DNA of 52,450 nucleotides from a bacterium (GTDB lineage: Bacteria > Patescibacteriota > Gracilibacteria > Peribacterales > Peribacteraceae). Location of the stretch: NCBI GenBank assembly GCA_027623015.1, contig JAQBVR010000004.1, positions 1 through 52,450 on the forward strand, written 5' to 3'. The first letter of the stretch is position 1; the number at the start of each line of letters is the position of its first letter. The position numbers and the translations under genes were made by a program. Shown in pieces: positions 7,522 to 15,969 of the stretch. The notes below the pieces were generated by a model, which was given only the letters and a program-made list of their open reading frames with translations, was not told the DNA's origin and did no database searches.

Positions 7522-8646
7522 ATGATTTACCTAGACCACGCAGCAACGACCCCACTTGATCCCCGTGTCCTCGAGGTCATGATGCCATACCTTTGTAATG
7601 TATGGGGCAATCCGTCTTCTCCGCATTCTAAGGGCAGAGAGGCCCGTAGTGCCATAGACGAGAGTCGTCAGACCATCGCAGATCTCATCGGTGTAAAGCC
7701 ACACGAAGTGATCTTCACCGCTAGTGGCAGTGAGGCAAATAGTCTCGCTATGCGTGGACGTGCTGAGAAGTGGATACAACTCCACAGCAAACCTGGTCAC
7801 ATCATCACTGCGAGTGTCGAGCACAGCTGTACTTTGAAGATGGCAGATAAGCTCGAAGCACAAGGGTGGACTATCACCAAACTTGGTGTCGATACCAACG
7901 GACGAATCAACCCTGATGATCTTAAGAACGCACTGACAGAAGACACTGCGCTTGTCACACTCCAGTGGGCAAACAATGAAGTCGGGACTATCCAGCCCGT
8001 AGAAGTCATGGCAGCCCTCTGCGAAGAGGCAGGAGTCCCCTTCCACTGCGACGCTGTACAGGGCATTGGAGTCATACCACTGCCAACAAAACCATTTGAG
8101 ATGATGACGATAGTCGCTCACAAGTTCTACGGACCAAAAGGTATCGGCGCACTCATCGTACGAGACGGCATACAACTCTCTGCACAAGTGATGGGGGGAG
8201 GACAGGAGTTCGACCTCCGCGCAGGCACAGAAGACACACCCAGCATCGTCGGTATGGCAAAAGCCCTAGAACTCGCAATCTCGGAACTCGGAACTCGGAA
8301 CTCGGAACTTCAAAAACTCCGAGACAGCTTTATTGAAAATATCTTACGTGAAATATCGTGCGCATCCCTCAACGGATCTCTTGAACATCGCCTACCCAAT
8401 AACGTAAACATGCGCTTTGCAGGACACGATGCAGAGACTGTCGTCATCAAACTCGATCTCGAAGGTATCTGTGTCTCTAGTGGTGCAGCATGCGTAACAG
8501 GGAGCACAGAGCCAAGCCATGTACTCCAAGCGATGGGGAAAGACCGCAATGCCGCAAAAGAGAATGTACGTATTACGCTTGGAAAAGATACAACGAAAAA
8601 AGAGCTGGATACGGTTGTGGAAGTTTTGAAGAAGGTAATTGTATAA
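7522..8646 (+). CDS. Cysteine desulfurase (NifS/IscS family)
   Basis: A 374-residue PLP enzyme that takes sulfur from L-cysteine for Fe-S clusters or tRNA thiolation. Motifs: YLDHAATTPLDPRV at the N-terminus, ASGSEANSLA near 75, VEHSC near 105, the PLP lysine in AHKFYGPKG near 196, RAGTEDTPS near 234, and the catalytic Cys in SSGAACVTGSTEPSHVL near 325. An unusual patch (SELGTRNSELQK, about 254-265) is encoded by an almost perfect tandem of CTCGGAACT words (8278-8310). This looks like an in-frame insertion of the short-word repeat type seen between genes. No scaffold protein gene is next to it. It is divergent from the Lgt-like gene. Confidence 0.95.
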   Translation: MIYLDHAATTPLDPRVLEVMMPYLCNVWGNPSSPHSKGREARSAIDESRQTIADLIGVKPHEVIFTASGSEANSLAMRGRAEKWIQLHSKPGHIITASVEHSCTLKMADKLEAQGWTITKLGVDTNGRINPDDLKNALTEDTALVTLQWANNEVGTIQPVEVMAALCEEAGVPFHCDAVQGIGVIPLPTKPFEMMTIVAHKFYGPKGIGALIVRDGIQLSAQVMGGGQEFDLRAGTEDTPSIVGMAKALELAISELGTRNSELQKLRDSFIENILREISCASLNGSLEHRLPNNVNMRFAGHDAETVVIKLDLEGICVSSGAACVTGSTEPSHVLQAMGKDRNAAKENVRITLGKDTTKKELDTVVEVLKKVIV

Positions 8647-8701
8647 ATCCCAAATCCCAATTGCATCTATTTTGGGATTTGGGATTTGGATATTGGGATT
8701 T
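8645..8701. repeat. 16-bp perfect inverted repeat of an AAATCCC word
   Basis: The left arm (8645-8660, AAATCCCAAATCCCAA) begins within the stop codon of the desulfurase gene. The right arm (8672-8687) is its exact reverse complement. The loop is 11 nt, and the word GGGATTT continues to 8701. It could act as an AT-rich transcription terminator or a 3'-end stabiliser. It belongs to the degenerate-word class. Confidence 0.85.
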
Positions 8702-8728
8702 AGCAAATATTAGAGATATTGAATACTA

Positions 8729-8756
8729 TTGACATATTTTATTATTAGTCTATAAT
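8729..8756 (+). promoter_or_regulatory. Consensus sigma70 promoter
   Basis: TTGACA (8729-8734) and TATAAT (8751-8756), both perfect consensus, are separated by 16 bp. The flanks are AT-rich. It would start transcription near 8763 and give a leader of about 165 nt before the gene at 8930. It is the clearest promoter in the window. Confidence 0.85.
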
Positions 8757-8798
8757 TCTAGTCTTGCTCATTTAAAATCACCACTAATTCCCCATATA

Positions 8799-8927
8799 TC
8801 CCAATTCTTTGGGAATCTCACTGAGTACTGCCGAAAAGGATTTCGGACCACAGTAACTCAGAAAATACCATGAGATCAACCCTTCAGAGAAGGGGGATCC
8901 GTGGGGAAACGCATGGAAGGAACCATG
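8799..8927 (+). promoter_or_regulatory. Structured 5' leader (candidate cis-regulatory RNA)
   Basis: Four consecutive hairpins can be drawn: TCCCAA-TTCT-TTGGGA (8799-8814); a long bulged stem with CTGAGT/ACTCAG, ACTG/CAGT and CCGAAA/TTTCGG nested around an AGGA loop (8821-8861); CCCTTC-AGA-GAAGGG (8880-8894); and CATGG/CCATG (8912-8927), whose loop AAGGAA is the likely Shine-Dalgarno of the downstream gene. Exposure of that site could thus depend on folding. I do not recognise a known riboswitch consensus here. Confidence 0.5.
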
Positions 8928-8929
8928 AA

Positions 8930-9328
8930 ATGATGAAAAGTAGTCACAAGATGATGACGATCGTATTGGTCACAGCAATCGCGCTTCTGAAGCTCGAGCC
9001 AATGATGGAGTTCGTCAATCATCACCTGGACAAAGACGACAAGGAAGTCGTCCTCGGACAGGAAGCAGAAGTACCCGAACGATTCGAAGAGCAAAATGCT
9101 CAACCGATCGAAACGGTGCACTTCGAAACGGAATTCAAAGGTAGTGTACAGCAAACATACGCGCAACCGCGCAATGTGAAGCTAACATACGCCTTCGAAG
9201 ATGAGGATGGTTTCGTGTGGGTTCGTGAGAACCCTATTGATAACCGCCTCGTTCCCGACGGAGACATCCGCTATGAGAACGGAAAGTACGTTCTCGAAGC
9301 TGGTGCAACCCGCTGGATTCGTAACTAG
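8930..9328 (+). CDS. Small membrane-anchored or secreted protein, unknown
   Basis: A 132-residue protein. Its N-terminus (MMKSSHKMMTIVLVTAIALL) is a signal peptide or signal anchor. The rest is acidic and hydrophilic (DKDDKEVVLGQEAEVPERFE), then a compact C-terminal part with VKLTYAFEDEDGFVWVREN and ENGKYVLEAGATRWIRN. No family is recognised. ATG 8930 (or 8933) is chosen because AAGGAA lies 8 nt upstream and the signal sequence starts there. It is monocistronic: a consensus promoter and structured leader before it, and a terminator 39 bp after it. Strong expression signals suggest an abundant product. Confidence 0.75.
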   Translation: MMKSSHKMMTIVLVTAIALLKLEPMMEFVNHHLDKDDKEVVLGQEAEVPERFEEQNAQPIETVHFETEFKGSVQQTYAQPRNVKLTYAFEDEDGFVWVRENPIDNRLVPDGDIRYENGKYVLEAGATRWIRN

Positions 9329-9366
9329 TGCTGGAGGTCAGTGCCTTACCGGGCCGCTGATCTCAG

Positions 9367-9418
9367 AGAGGAGACGTACCGGCTTTACCTTCTTCGCCTG
9401 CGTTTCCTCTTTTTTTTG
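9367..9418 (+). terminator. Rho-independent terminator
   Basis: GAGGAGACG (9369-9377) pairs with CGTTTCCTC (9401-9409) with one G-U pair; inner bases also allow CCGGC/GCC pairing. A run of eight T follows. It ends the transcript of the 132-residue protein gene. Confidence 0.8.
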
Positions 9419-9430
9419 TATATATTTTTT

Positions 9431-9482
9431 AGAGAAATAAGGGGAATAAAGGAAATAAAAGAAATAAGGGAGTCTCTTATTT
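9431..9482. repeat. Degenerate word repeat GAAATAAGG
   Basis: Four imperfect copies of GAAATAAGG / GGAATAAAGG lie in tandem, followed by a partial inverted copy CTTATTTC near 9475-9482. It sits between two convergent genes and could form a weak hairpin. Confidence 0.6.
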
Positions 9483-9515
9483 CACGTATTACACTTCTTA
9501 TACAAGATATAAATC

Positions 9516-10193
9516 TTATACACTGTTTGTCGTCTCTACGTACCGCTCCATAGCATCTAAGATAACTTGCCTTGCCTCTTCTGCCCTCCCCCAATCTTCC
9601 ACCTTCACCCATTCGTTTTCTGCATTGGTATAGGTGCGAAAGAATTCAGCAACAGTATCTCGTGTGTAGTCTGGGAGGTCATCAACATTGGTAACGCCGT
9701 TAAATCGAGGATCAAACAACGGTACCATGAGAATCTTATCTTCGCGTACGTCATTATGAATCATATGCAACACTGCAACAGGGCGAGCTTCGAGGAGTGT
9801 TCCCGGATACGATGGCTCTGAAAGAAGCACTAATGCATCGAGTGCATTGCCACCTTCGGTCAGGGTTCGTGGAATAATACCAAAATCTCCAGGATATTTT
9901 GTGGTAGATGTCACTACTCCTGCAAGTTTCAAAATACCCATATTCTCATCATACTTATAGATGTTGCTCGTTCCTTGAGGGATCTCCACAATAACATTTA
10001 CCGCTGCAGGAGCTCGTGGTCCAATGGGTACATTTGAGAATGAAAGAGGTATGCCGGCAACTGGCTGCTCCATGGGTGGAGAAGGAATATGCTTCATCGT
10101 CTGTGGCTCCATGACAAGAAAATCTCGTATGAAGGTTCCGACAAACAGAAGTAAGATCGTTCCAAGAAATAACCGAGTAGTGATTTTGTTCAT
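9516..10193 (-). CDS. Membrane-anchored inorganic pyrophosphatase-like protein
   Basis: A 225-residue protein with the family I (soluble) inorganic pyrophosphatase fold sequence, but preceded by a signal anchor (TRLFLGTILLLFVGTFI, 6-22), so the enzyme domain would face outside the membrane. Family motifs: VIVEIPQGTSNIYKYDE near 67, KYPGDFGIIPRTL near 99, and NALDALVL near 116. By recall of E. coli PPase, the metal ligands of DGDPxD read G114-G-N116-A-L-D119, and the later Asp97 and Asp102 positions look like His and Glu. The activity may therefore be changed or lost. It lies 40 bp downstream of thrS on the same strand. Confidence 0.8.
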   Translation of the reverse strand: MNKITTRLFLGTILLLFVGTFIRDFLVMEPQTMKHIPSPPMEQPVAGIPLSFSNVPIGPRAPAAVNVIVEIPQGTSNIYKYDENMGILKLAGVVTSTTKYPGDFGIIPRTLTEGGNALDALVLLSEPSYPGTLLEARPVAVLHMIHNDVREDKILMVPLFDPRFNGVTNVDDLPDYTRDTVAEFFRTYTNAENEWVKVEDWGRAEEARQVILDAMERYVETTNSV

Positions 10194-10232
10194 TGGTTAA
10201 AGTGTATACCTAACACCAAAAAAAATTCAAGG

Positions 10233-12038
10233 TTAAAATGATGACTGTATTTTATGCCCTTCTACATCAGCAATAGTCTTACTCATAAACTCATCAAGAG
10301 ACACTTCCGTCTGGTCTTTACTGACAACACCTCGCACTGTGACACCTCTTGAATTTTTCTCCTTGTCCCCGAGCACTAAAAGATATGGAATTCTTTGCTT
10401 CTCTCCATCTCGCACGCGCTTACCTAGCGAGTCTGATGCATCCATGAAGACGCTACGAATACTTGCAGCATGCAATACCTCTTGCACTTCCTTTGCATAC
10501 TCCTCATGCACATCTGCCACAGGAAGAAGTGCTACTTGGATAGGAGCAAGCCAGAGTGGGAACATCCCAATAAAGTGTTCTATGAGGATACCCATAAAGC
10601 GCTGTGTAGAGCCAAGTATGGTTACGTGCAAGACAGCTGGCCTGTGCGATACTCCATCTTCTCCGATGTAGCTCATATCAAAGTTTTCTGGCTGATTAAA
10701 GTCTAGTTGCACAGTCGTAAGCTGCCATCCACGACCGATAGCATCTTTGACGAAGATGTCGATCTTCGGTCCATAAAATGCAGCTTCACCTTCATCGACG
10801 TCATACTGGACTCCCCACTTCTGCACCGCTTCTATGAGTGTGCTCTCTGAGCTTTCCCATACTGCATCATCCCCAAAGTAACCCTCTTTGTTTGCAGGAT
10901 CTCGTACAGATACCTTTACGCTGATGTCATTGAAACCAAAGATGGCAAACACACGTTCCATAAGTCCAAGAATCATTGTTATCTCAGATGAAATCTGATC
11001 GTGACGTACGAAGTGGTGCGTGTCGTCTTGGGTAAGTCCCTTCACACGTGTGAGTCCAGCAAGCTCTCCACTCTTTTCGTTTCTGTAACATGTTGTGTTC
11101 TCTGCATAACGAATTGGAAGCTCTCTGTAGCTATGTGGGCGCGCATTGAACAGCTCAAAGTGATGAGGGCAGTTCATAGGCTTTAGGATGTACTCGTCTC
11201 CATCTGCGTCTTCCATGCTCGGCATCATCGCATCGTACTTTCCATGGTGACCACTCTGGATATAGAGTTCCTTCTTTGCAATATGTGGGATACCAACAAA
11301 CGTGTAACCAATGCGTTCTTTCTCGGCGCGGATAAATGTTTCGAGTATGTGCTTGATCGTCTCCCCTTTTGGTAAGAACAATGGAAGCCCAGGACCTACC
11401 TTGTCACTGAATACAAAGAGATCCATCTCTTTGCCAAGTTTACGGTGATCTCTTCTCTTCGCTTCTTCGAGCATCTGTAAGTACGCCTTGAGCTCGTCTT
11501 TACTAGAAAATGCAGCAAGGTACAAACGCGTTAGCTGGTCACGCTTCTCATCACCACGCCAATACGCACCTGCCAAGCTCATGATCTTAAATCCATCTGC
11601 AGGGATCTCTTTTACATTTTCTACATGGCCTCCTTTGCAAAGGTCTACAAACATGTTGTTCCCATCGGCGTCGACATTGCGATAGTTCGTCACTTCAGTC
11701 TCCCCTTTCGTAGCGAGGTCTTCTATAAGCTCTACTTTGAAACGCTGTCCCTGCTCTTTCCAAAATGCTATTGCATCGTTGATCGCAAGCGTATCGACAG
11801 CAAATGTTTGTCCTTTATTGATAATGCTGCGCATTTCTTTTTCGATAGTCTTAAAGTCTGCATCGGTAATAGGCTCTTCGAAAAGAAAGTCATAATAACA
11901 ACCCGTATCAATAGGTGGCCCTATGCTGATCTGCGTCTTTGGCCAAAGCTTGAGTACAGCTTGCGCAAGTACATGTGCCAAGCTATGACGCAATTTATAT
12001 AGATCATCTACCTCTGATTCGACTTTGGATGAAGACAT
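10233..12038 (-). CDS. thrS: Threonyl-tRNA synthetase without TGS domain
   Basis: A 601-residue cytoplasmic enzyme that charges tRNA-Thr. It starts almost directly with the editing domain (HSLAHVLAQAV at 18, and DLCKGGHV near 131, giving the HxxxH/CxxxH zinc pocket), followed by the class II core: MNCPHHFELF, RYAENTTCYRNEKSGELAGL, LTQDDTHHF, FYGPKIDIFVKDAIGRGWQL. A C-terminal anticodon-binding domain ends near residue 600. The usual N-terminal TGS domain (about 60 residues) is missing; no upstream in-frame extension restores it. It has its own start 81 bp after dnaA's end, so dnaA-thrS may share a transcript. Confidence 0.97.
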   Translation of the reverse strand: MSSSKVESEVDDLYKLRHSLAHVLAQAVLKLWPKTQISIGPPIDTGCYYDFLFEEPITDADFKTIEKEMRSIINKGQTFAVDTLAINDAIAFWKEQGQRFKVELIEDLATKGETEVTNYRNVDADGNNMFVDLCKGGHVENVKEIPADGFKIMSLAGAYWRGDEKRDQLTRLYLAAFSSKDELKAYLQMLEEAKRRDHRKLGKEMDLFVFSDKVGPGLPLFLPKGETIKHILETFIRAEKERIGYTFVGIPHIAKKELYIQSGHHGKYDAMMPSMEDADGDEYILKPMNCPHHFELFNARPHSYRELPIRYAENTTCYRNEKSGELAGLTRVKGLTQDDTHHFVRHDQISSEITMILGLMERVFAIFGFNDISVKVSVRDPANKEGYFGDDAVWESSESTLIEAVQKWGVQYDVDEGEAAFYGPKIDIFVKDAIGRGWQLTTVQLDFNQPENFDMSYIGEDGVSHRPAVLHVTILGSTQRFMGILIEHFIGMFPLWLAPIQVALLPVADVHEEYAKEVQEVLHAASIRSVFMDASDSLGKRVRDGEKQRIPYLLVLGDKEKNSRGVTVRGVVSKDQTEVSLDEFMSKTIADVEGHKIQSSF

Positions 12039-12119
12039 GCGCCAATAATAGCAGAGGAGAAAGAAGAACGAAAAGAACTAGAGGATCTAAATAGAGCAAA
12101 ACCAGTAACCAGTAACGAT

Positions 12120-13577
12120 CTACACCAACTCCAACTCCCTCTCGATAGCCCTCATCTCCCGCAATAAATTTGGGTCATTGTGTGCTTTACGCTCGATCTT
12201 GCTTACTGCATTCATAACAGTGGTGTGATCTCGGTTCGAAAATATCTCTCCAAGGCGCACATACGTTATACCCAAATGCTTCTTACCAAGGTACATCGCA
12301 ATCTGCCGTGGAATAAGTATCTCATGAACACGAGACGTACCTACCATATCTTGTATAGACACTGAGTAATATCTGCTCGTGGACTCCATAAGATCTTGGA
12401 AAGTAGCGCGCTTCTTCACAACCTTTTCAAAGCCAGTGTCATTGGCCTCATCCATAGGATTTTGCGTCAACTTACCCATGATCTCCGCGATGCTTTTGAT
12501 AGTAGGCATACGCTGCTCTAATTCGTACTGTGCAACAGCCTGCATCAAGATACCTTCAAGATCGCGGACACTACCCGTTGTGTGCTCTGCGATAAACTCA
12601 AGGACTTTCATATCGAGAAAGAGCTCGAAGTCCTGTGTCTTCTCTACAAGAATAGCAAGTCGCGTTTCATAGTCTGGTGCAGACACATCAGCGATCATTC
12701 CACGAGAGAAGCGAGACACAAGACGGTCATCAAGTTTCAGCTCCTGTGGAGGCCTATCTGCAGAGATAATAACTTGTTTATTATCCTCGTACAGTGCATT
12801 GAACGTGTGGAAGAATTCCTCTTGCGTTCGCTCTTTGTTTGCAAGGAATTGCACATCGTCAATAATAAGAACATCTACCTTACGGTAACGAGTACGCAAC
12901 TTCTCCATCTTCTGTGTACGGATCGCTTCGACCACTTGATTTGTGAAGTCTTCTGAAGTTGTATAGACCACAGCAGCCTTTGGCATCGTTTTCAAGATCG
13001 CATTTCCTGTAGCTTGCAGTAAGTGTGTCTTACCAAGTCCGACATCTCCATAAAGAAATAGTGGATTATATTTATCTCCTGGGTTTATAGACACAGCCTG
13101 ACAAGCAGCATGTGCAAGCCTGTTTCCAGATCCAACGATAAATCGCTCAAGACTGTAACGAGGATTAAGAATCTTACTAATAATACCTTCGGCCATCTTT
13201 ACTTCTTGACGCCCTGGCATCTTCCGTTTCTTAAGCTCTGGGAAGTGAATAAGTAAGTCTATACTTCGTTCTCTATTATCCTTGAGAGCACCATCTACCT
13301 TATAAACAATCTTTTCAATTGTCGAATCCAATCCCTGAATCGCCTCGAGTGTTGGACCACGATAATGCTCCATGTGCCAGTTAAGAGACATGGGAAGAGG
13401 TAGACCGACAATGATAGTCGTGTTGTCTTTTCCAAGAAGAGCTGTATCTCGAAACCACGTAATAAACTGACTACGCTGCATATTAGGCTCAAGTATGCGG
13501 AGCACCTCGACCCACAAGTCTTGCAACTTGCGATCTTCTACAGCCGGTAGTACTGCGCTAGAAGAGGCGGATGACAT
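12120..13577 (-). CDS. dnaA: Chromosomal replication initiator DnaA
   Basis: A 485-residue AAA+ initiator that binds DnaA boxes and melts the origin. Domain I is at about 15-95. The ATPase domain carries Walker A GDVGLGKTHL near 178, Walker B DVLIIDDVQFL near 238, and sensor-type SRFSRG near 290. The C-terminal DNA-binding domain carries SNRDHTTVMNAVSKIERK near 443. ATG 13577 is chosen by homology; the frame runs open further up. The start overlaps the end of rseP by 20 bp, so the two are coupled. dnaA is not next to dnaN or recF here, and no cluster of DnaA boxes is seen beside it. Confidence 0.97.
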   Translation of the reverse strand: MSSASSSAVLPAVEDRKLQDLWVEVLRILEPNMQRSQFITWFRDTALLGKDNTTIIVGLPLPMSLNWHMEHYRGPTLEAIQGLDSTIEKIVYKVDGALKDNRERSIDLLIHFPELKKRKMPGRQEVKMAEGIISKILNPRYSLERFIVGSGNRLAHAACQAVSINPGDKYNPLFLYGDVGLGKTHLLQATGNAILKTMPKAAVVYTTSEDFTNQVVEAIRTQKMEKLRTRYRKVDVLIIDDVQFLANKERTQEEFFHTFNALYEDNKQVIISADRPPQELKLDDRLVSRFSRGMIADVSAPDYETRLAILVEKTQDFELFLDMKVLEFIAEHTTGSVRDLEGILMQAVAQYELEQRMPTIKSIAEIMGKLTQNPMDEANDTGFEKVVKKRATFQDLMESTSRYYSVSIQDMVGTSRVHEILIPRQIAMYLGKKHLGITYVRLGEIFSNRDHTTVMNAVSKIERKAHNDPNLLREMRAIERELELV

Positions 13578-14670
13578 CGTAAAAGGTAATAAGGAAGATG
13601 AGAGCAAGTAAGAAGATGAATCCAACCATATTGACGGTAACCTCTAAGCGACGATTTACAGGTCGTCCAGTAATACCTTCTATCAAAACAAAGAGTAAAC
13701 GACCTCCGTCGAGTGCTGGAAAAGGAAGAATGTTTAGTATGGCTAGGCTCAAGCTGAGCAATGCCACTAAGCGAAGGTATGTCATAAACCCAGCTTGAAC
13801 AGACGCATGTGTAAGCTGAGCAATACCAACAAGCCCTGTGATACCCTCTGGTACCTTGGCTGTACGGGCAAGCGAAGAAAAGAGTTGACCTATACCTATC
13901 ACTGTCTGCTTCGTCATGACCTTTGCTTCACGGAGAGCGAGAACAAATGCCTCCCACACATTGCGATCTGGTGCAGAGATATCAAACGGTAAGAGAGAGA
14001 TGAGTACTCCAGATTTTCCTTCGTCAAGAGTAACGCGAAATGTCTCTTCTTCTATAAACCCTTCTCCAGTTTTTACGACATATGTCACAAGAGTTTTCCC
14101 TGCTTGAATTTCTTGAACATCTAGCGTCTCCTGCACTGGTGTTCCATCGACAGATATGAGTAAACTTTTTTCAGGCACACCAACTTTTGCAGCACCACCT
14201 CCACTTATCACTTTATCGATAACTACACCGAGTTGCATCTGCAAAACTCCACCGTCCTGAGCAGCGCGCATTTCGTCAATCGTGAAATATGTTGGTATCC
14301 AGTTACCAGCAGAGAAACCTACAGTAAGTAGTGAGACTGCAAGAAGAAAATTCATAAACACACCTGCAACCAAGATGCACACTCGAGCAGGAATAGATGC
14401 TGAAGAAAAACTTCCAGGAGCTCGTCTCTCTTTTTCTGTCATTGCATTCTCTCCTTTTAATCGAACGAAACCGCCAAATGGGATCCAGTTTAATGTGAAC
14501 TCCGTCCCCTTTTGCTTAAAGAGTGTACGTGCCTTTGGTGGCAGTCCAAAGCCAAATTCCTCAACGACAACTCCAGCTTTTCTTGCAGCAGCGAAGTGAC
14601 CCCACTCATGAATAACAACGAGAACACTAAGCAGTAAAATAAATGCGACTGCTGAAAGAAGAATGGTCAT
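13558..14670 (-). CDS. rseP: Site-2 zinc metalloprotease RseP (M50)
   Basis: A 370-residue intramembrane protease. HEWGH (21-25) in the first helix and NILPFPALDGGRL near 312 form the zinc and active site. A PDZ domain lies between (about 125-205). The last two helices follow. The family cuts membrane-bound anti-sigma factors or leftover signal peptides. ATG 14670 is preceded by a U/C-rich flank (TTTCTTTCTCT) and no Shine-Dalgarno. It is directly upstream of dnaA with overlapping ends. Length and layout are normal. Confidence 0.95.
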   Translation of the reverse strand: MTILLSAVAFILLLSVLVVIHEWGHFAAARKAGVVVEEFGFGLPPKARTLFKQKGTEFTLNWIPFGGFVRLKGENAMTEKERRAPGSFSSASIPARVCILVAGVFMNFLLAVSLLTVGFSAGNWIPTYFTIDEMRAAQDGGVLQMQLGVVIDKVISGGGAAKVGVPEKSLLISVDGTPVQETLDVQEIQAGKTLVTYVVKTGEGFIEEETFRVTLDEGKSGVLISLLPFDISAPDRNVWEAFVLALREAKVMTKQTVIGIGQLFSSLARTAKVPEGITGLVGIAQLTHASVQAGFMTYLRLVALLSLSLAILNILPFPALDGGRLLFVLIEGITGRPVNRRLEVTVNMVGFIFLLALIFLITFYDVIRLF

Positions 14671-14715
14671 AGAGAAAGAAAAATAAATCGAATGGAAAGC
14701 GATGCTACATGCTAA

Positions 14716-14739
14716 GTGGAAAACTTAATAGTTTTCCAC
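14716..14739. repeat. Perfect 10-bp inverted repeat GTGGAAAACT
   Basis: GTGGAAAACT (14716-14725), TAAT loop, AGTTTTCCAC (14730-14739). It lies between comF and rseP, 45 bp upstream of the rseP start. A second pair TTTGTAAC/GTTACAAA encloses AACTTCGAAGTT just beyond (about 14759-14799). It could be a hairpin in the rseP leader, a terminator for comF, or an operator. Confidence 0.6.
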
Positions 14740-14881
14740 ACCAACTTGAACTTGCACCTTTGTAACTTCGAAGTTGCAATAAGTGAATGTTACAAAAAAA
14801 ATCACTGCGAACATTAGTTAAAATAAATGAAAGATTCGCAGAATGAAAATGCAAAATGTAAACTGTAAATTGCAAATAACA

Positions 14882-14922
14882 TTTGAGATTTGGTTTTTGG
14901 AATTTATCTTTTGGAATTTCCT
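14882..14922. repeat. Degenerate word repeat TTTGGAATTT
   Basis: Words of the kind GAGATTTGG / TTTTTGGAATTTATC / TTTTGGAATTTCC run up to the stop codon of the minus-strand comF gene. They are the same class of word as at 5676, 27291 and 31284, but without a clear inverted partner here. Confidence 0.5.
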
Positions 14923-15557
14923 CATCCATGTGCAATGACCCACGCTTCAACTGTCTTCACACCAGCTATCTTCAGTGCATGCGCACATGCATCGAGAGTT
15001 GCACCAGTCGTTGCAAGATCATCAACCAAGGTTACATGTTTCGGAACGGTATTTTTTATACAGGCAAAAGCATCTGCCACTGCAATGAGTCGCTCGTCAC
15101 GATTGCGATGTGCTTGATGACCTGTTGGTCGTGTACGTCTGAGAAGATTGCACACCAGAAGGTCTCGGTCTCGAGCAAGCATCTCTGCAAGAAGCTGTGC
15201 TTGATTGAACCCACGTGAAAATTCTCGTGACCAATGCAGCGGAACAGGACACAGTACTGTGTCACTCCCCTGCATCTCTCTTGTGGTGATCATGATCTTT
15301 CCCAGCGCATCACATAAGGCAGGGATCCTCTTGTACTTAAATGTATGAATAGCACGCTGTAGTAAAGGACAGTCTCTATACATACTGGCAGCAATGATAC
15401 GGTCTATAAACATGAGCCCTCGCATTCTCAGACGTTCTTCACGTTCGATCACTGGATGAGACACGAGCCAATGCACCTCTGCCTCCGTAACCCACTGGCC
15501 TTTGTCTCCTGTAAGGGAGCGGCGGGGGAACATCAAATCTAGTATGCTGGATATCAT
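14922..15557 (-). CDS. comF: ComF-family phosphoribosyltransferase-like protein
   Basis: A 211-residue protein of the ComF family, often linked to DNA uptake. The PRTase core shows CPVPLHWSREFSRGFNQAQL near 105, LRRTRPTGHQAHRNRDERL near 140, and the PRPP loop VTLVDDLATTGATLDAC near 176. The usual N-terminal Cys4 zinc finger of ComF is absent. ATG 15557 overlaps the TGA of the upstream four-helix-bundle gene as ATGA, which fixes the start. No other competence gene is in this window except the pilin-like protein at 32196. Confidence 0.9.
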   Translation of the reverse strand: MISSILDLMFPRRSLTGDKGQWVTEAEVHWLVSHPVIEREERLRMRGLMFIDRIIAASMYRDCPLLQRAIHTFKYKRIPALCDALGKIMITTREMQGSDTVLCPVPLHWSREFSRGFNQAQLLAEMLARDRDLLVCNLLRRTRPTGHQAHRNRDERLIAVADAFACIKNTVPKHVTLVDDLATTGATLDACAHALKIAGVKTVEAWVIAHG

Positions 15558-15937
15558 TTGTTTGTGTGAGAAGTGCTCGACGTAAAACATGCAGAGCGTA
15601 AGCGATGTAACAAATAGCTAATCCTTTGAATGTGATCATCTGTCTTTGAAAACTGCTCGTTTGTAAAATATCCAAGATCACGAGCTAAGAGACAATAATA
15701 ATGCAATTCTTCTAGAGAGGTATGGGCAATACTGTAAAACCGAGCTCGTTCCTTCATAGAAGGCTTAATGCTTCCTTCAGCGAGATTAGCTGGGACGCTA
15801 GATGCTGCTCTACACATCTGATCAATAAGACGAAAGCGCTCATTAGATGGAAATGTCTTTGTTGCAGAATAAATCCATAGGCAAAGCTTGTGAGATTCTT
15901 GCCAAGTAATCATTTTTTGATAAGGACGAATATTCAT
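15554..15937 (-). CDS. Four-helix-bundle protein (S23/IVP family)
   Basis: A 127-residue protein of the 23S-rRNA intervening-sequence/four-helix-bundle family (TIGR02436-like). The N-terminus MNIRPYQKMITWQESHKLCL matches the typical xxWQxxxxL start, and RLIDQMCRAASSVPANLAEG near 37 is the diagnostic stretch. The last third (ARDLGYFTNEQFSKTDDHIQ) completes the bundle. Function is unclear; members occur inside rRNA insertions and also alone, as here. The start at 15937 keeps the whole first helix; 15913 is the alternative. The stop overlaps the comF start (ATGA). Confidence 0.9.
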   Translation of the reverse strand: MNIRPYQKMITWQESHKLCLWIYSATKTFPSNERFRLIDQMCRAASSVPANLAEGSIKPSMKERARFYSIAHTSLEELHYYCLLARDLGYFTNEQFSKTDDHIQRISYLLHRLRSACFTSSTSHTNK

Positions 15938-15969
15938 GCATCAATGATGCTTCCACTCAGAGATCATTA

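Noticed and set aside
14716-14799. Intrinsic terminator in the comF-rseP gap
   Set aside because: The inverted repeats lack a T-run on the proper strand, so I recorded them only as repeats.
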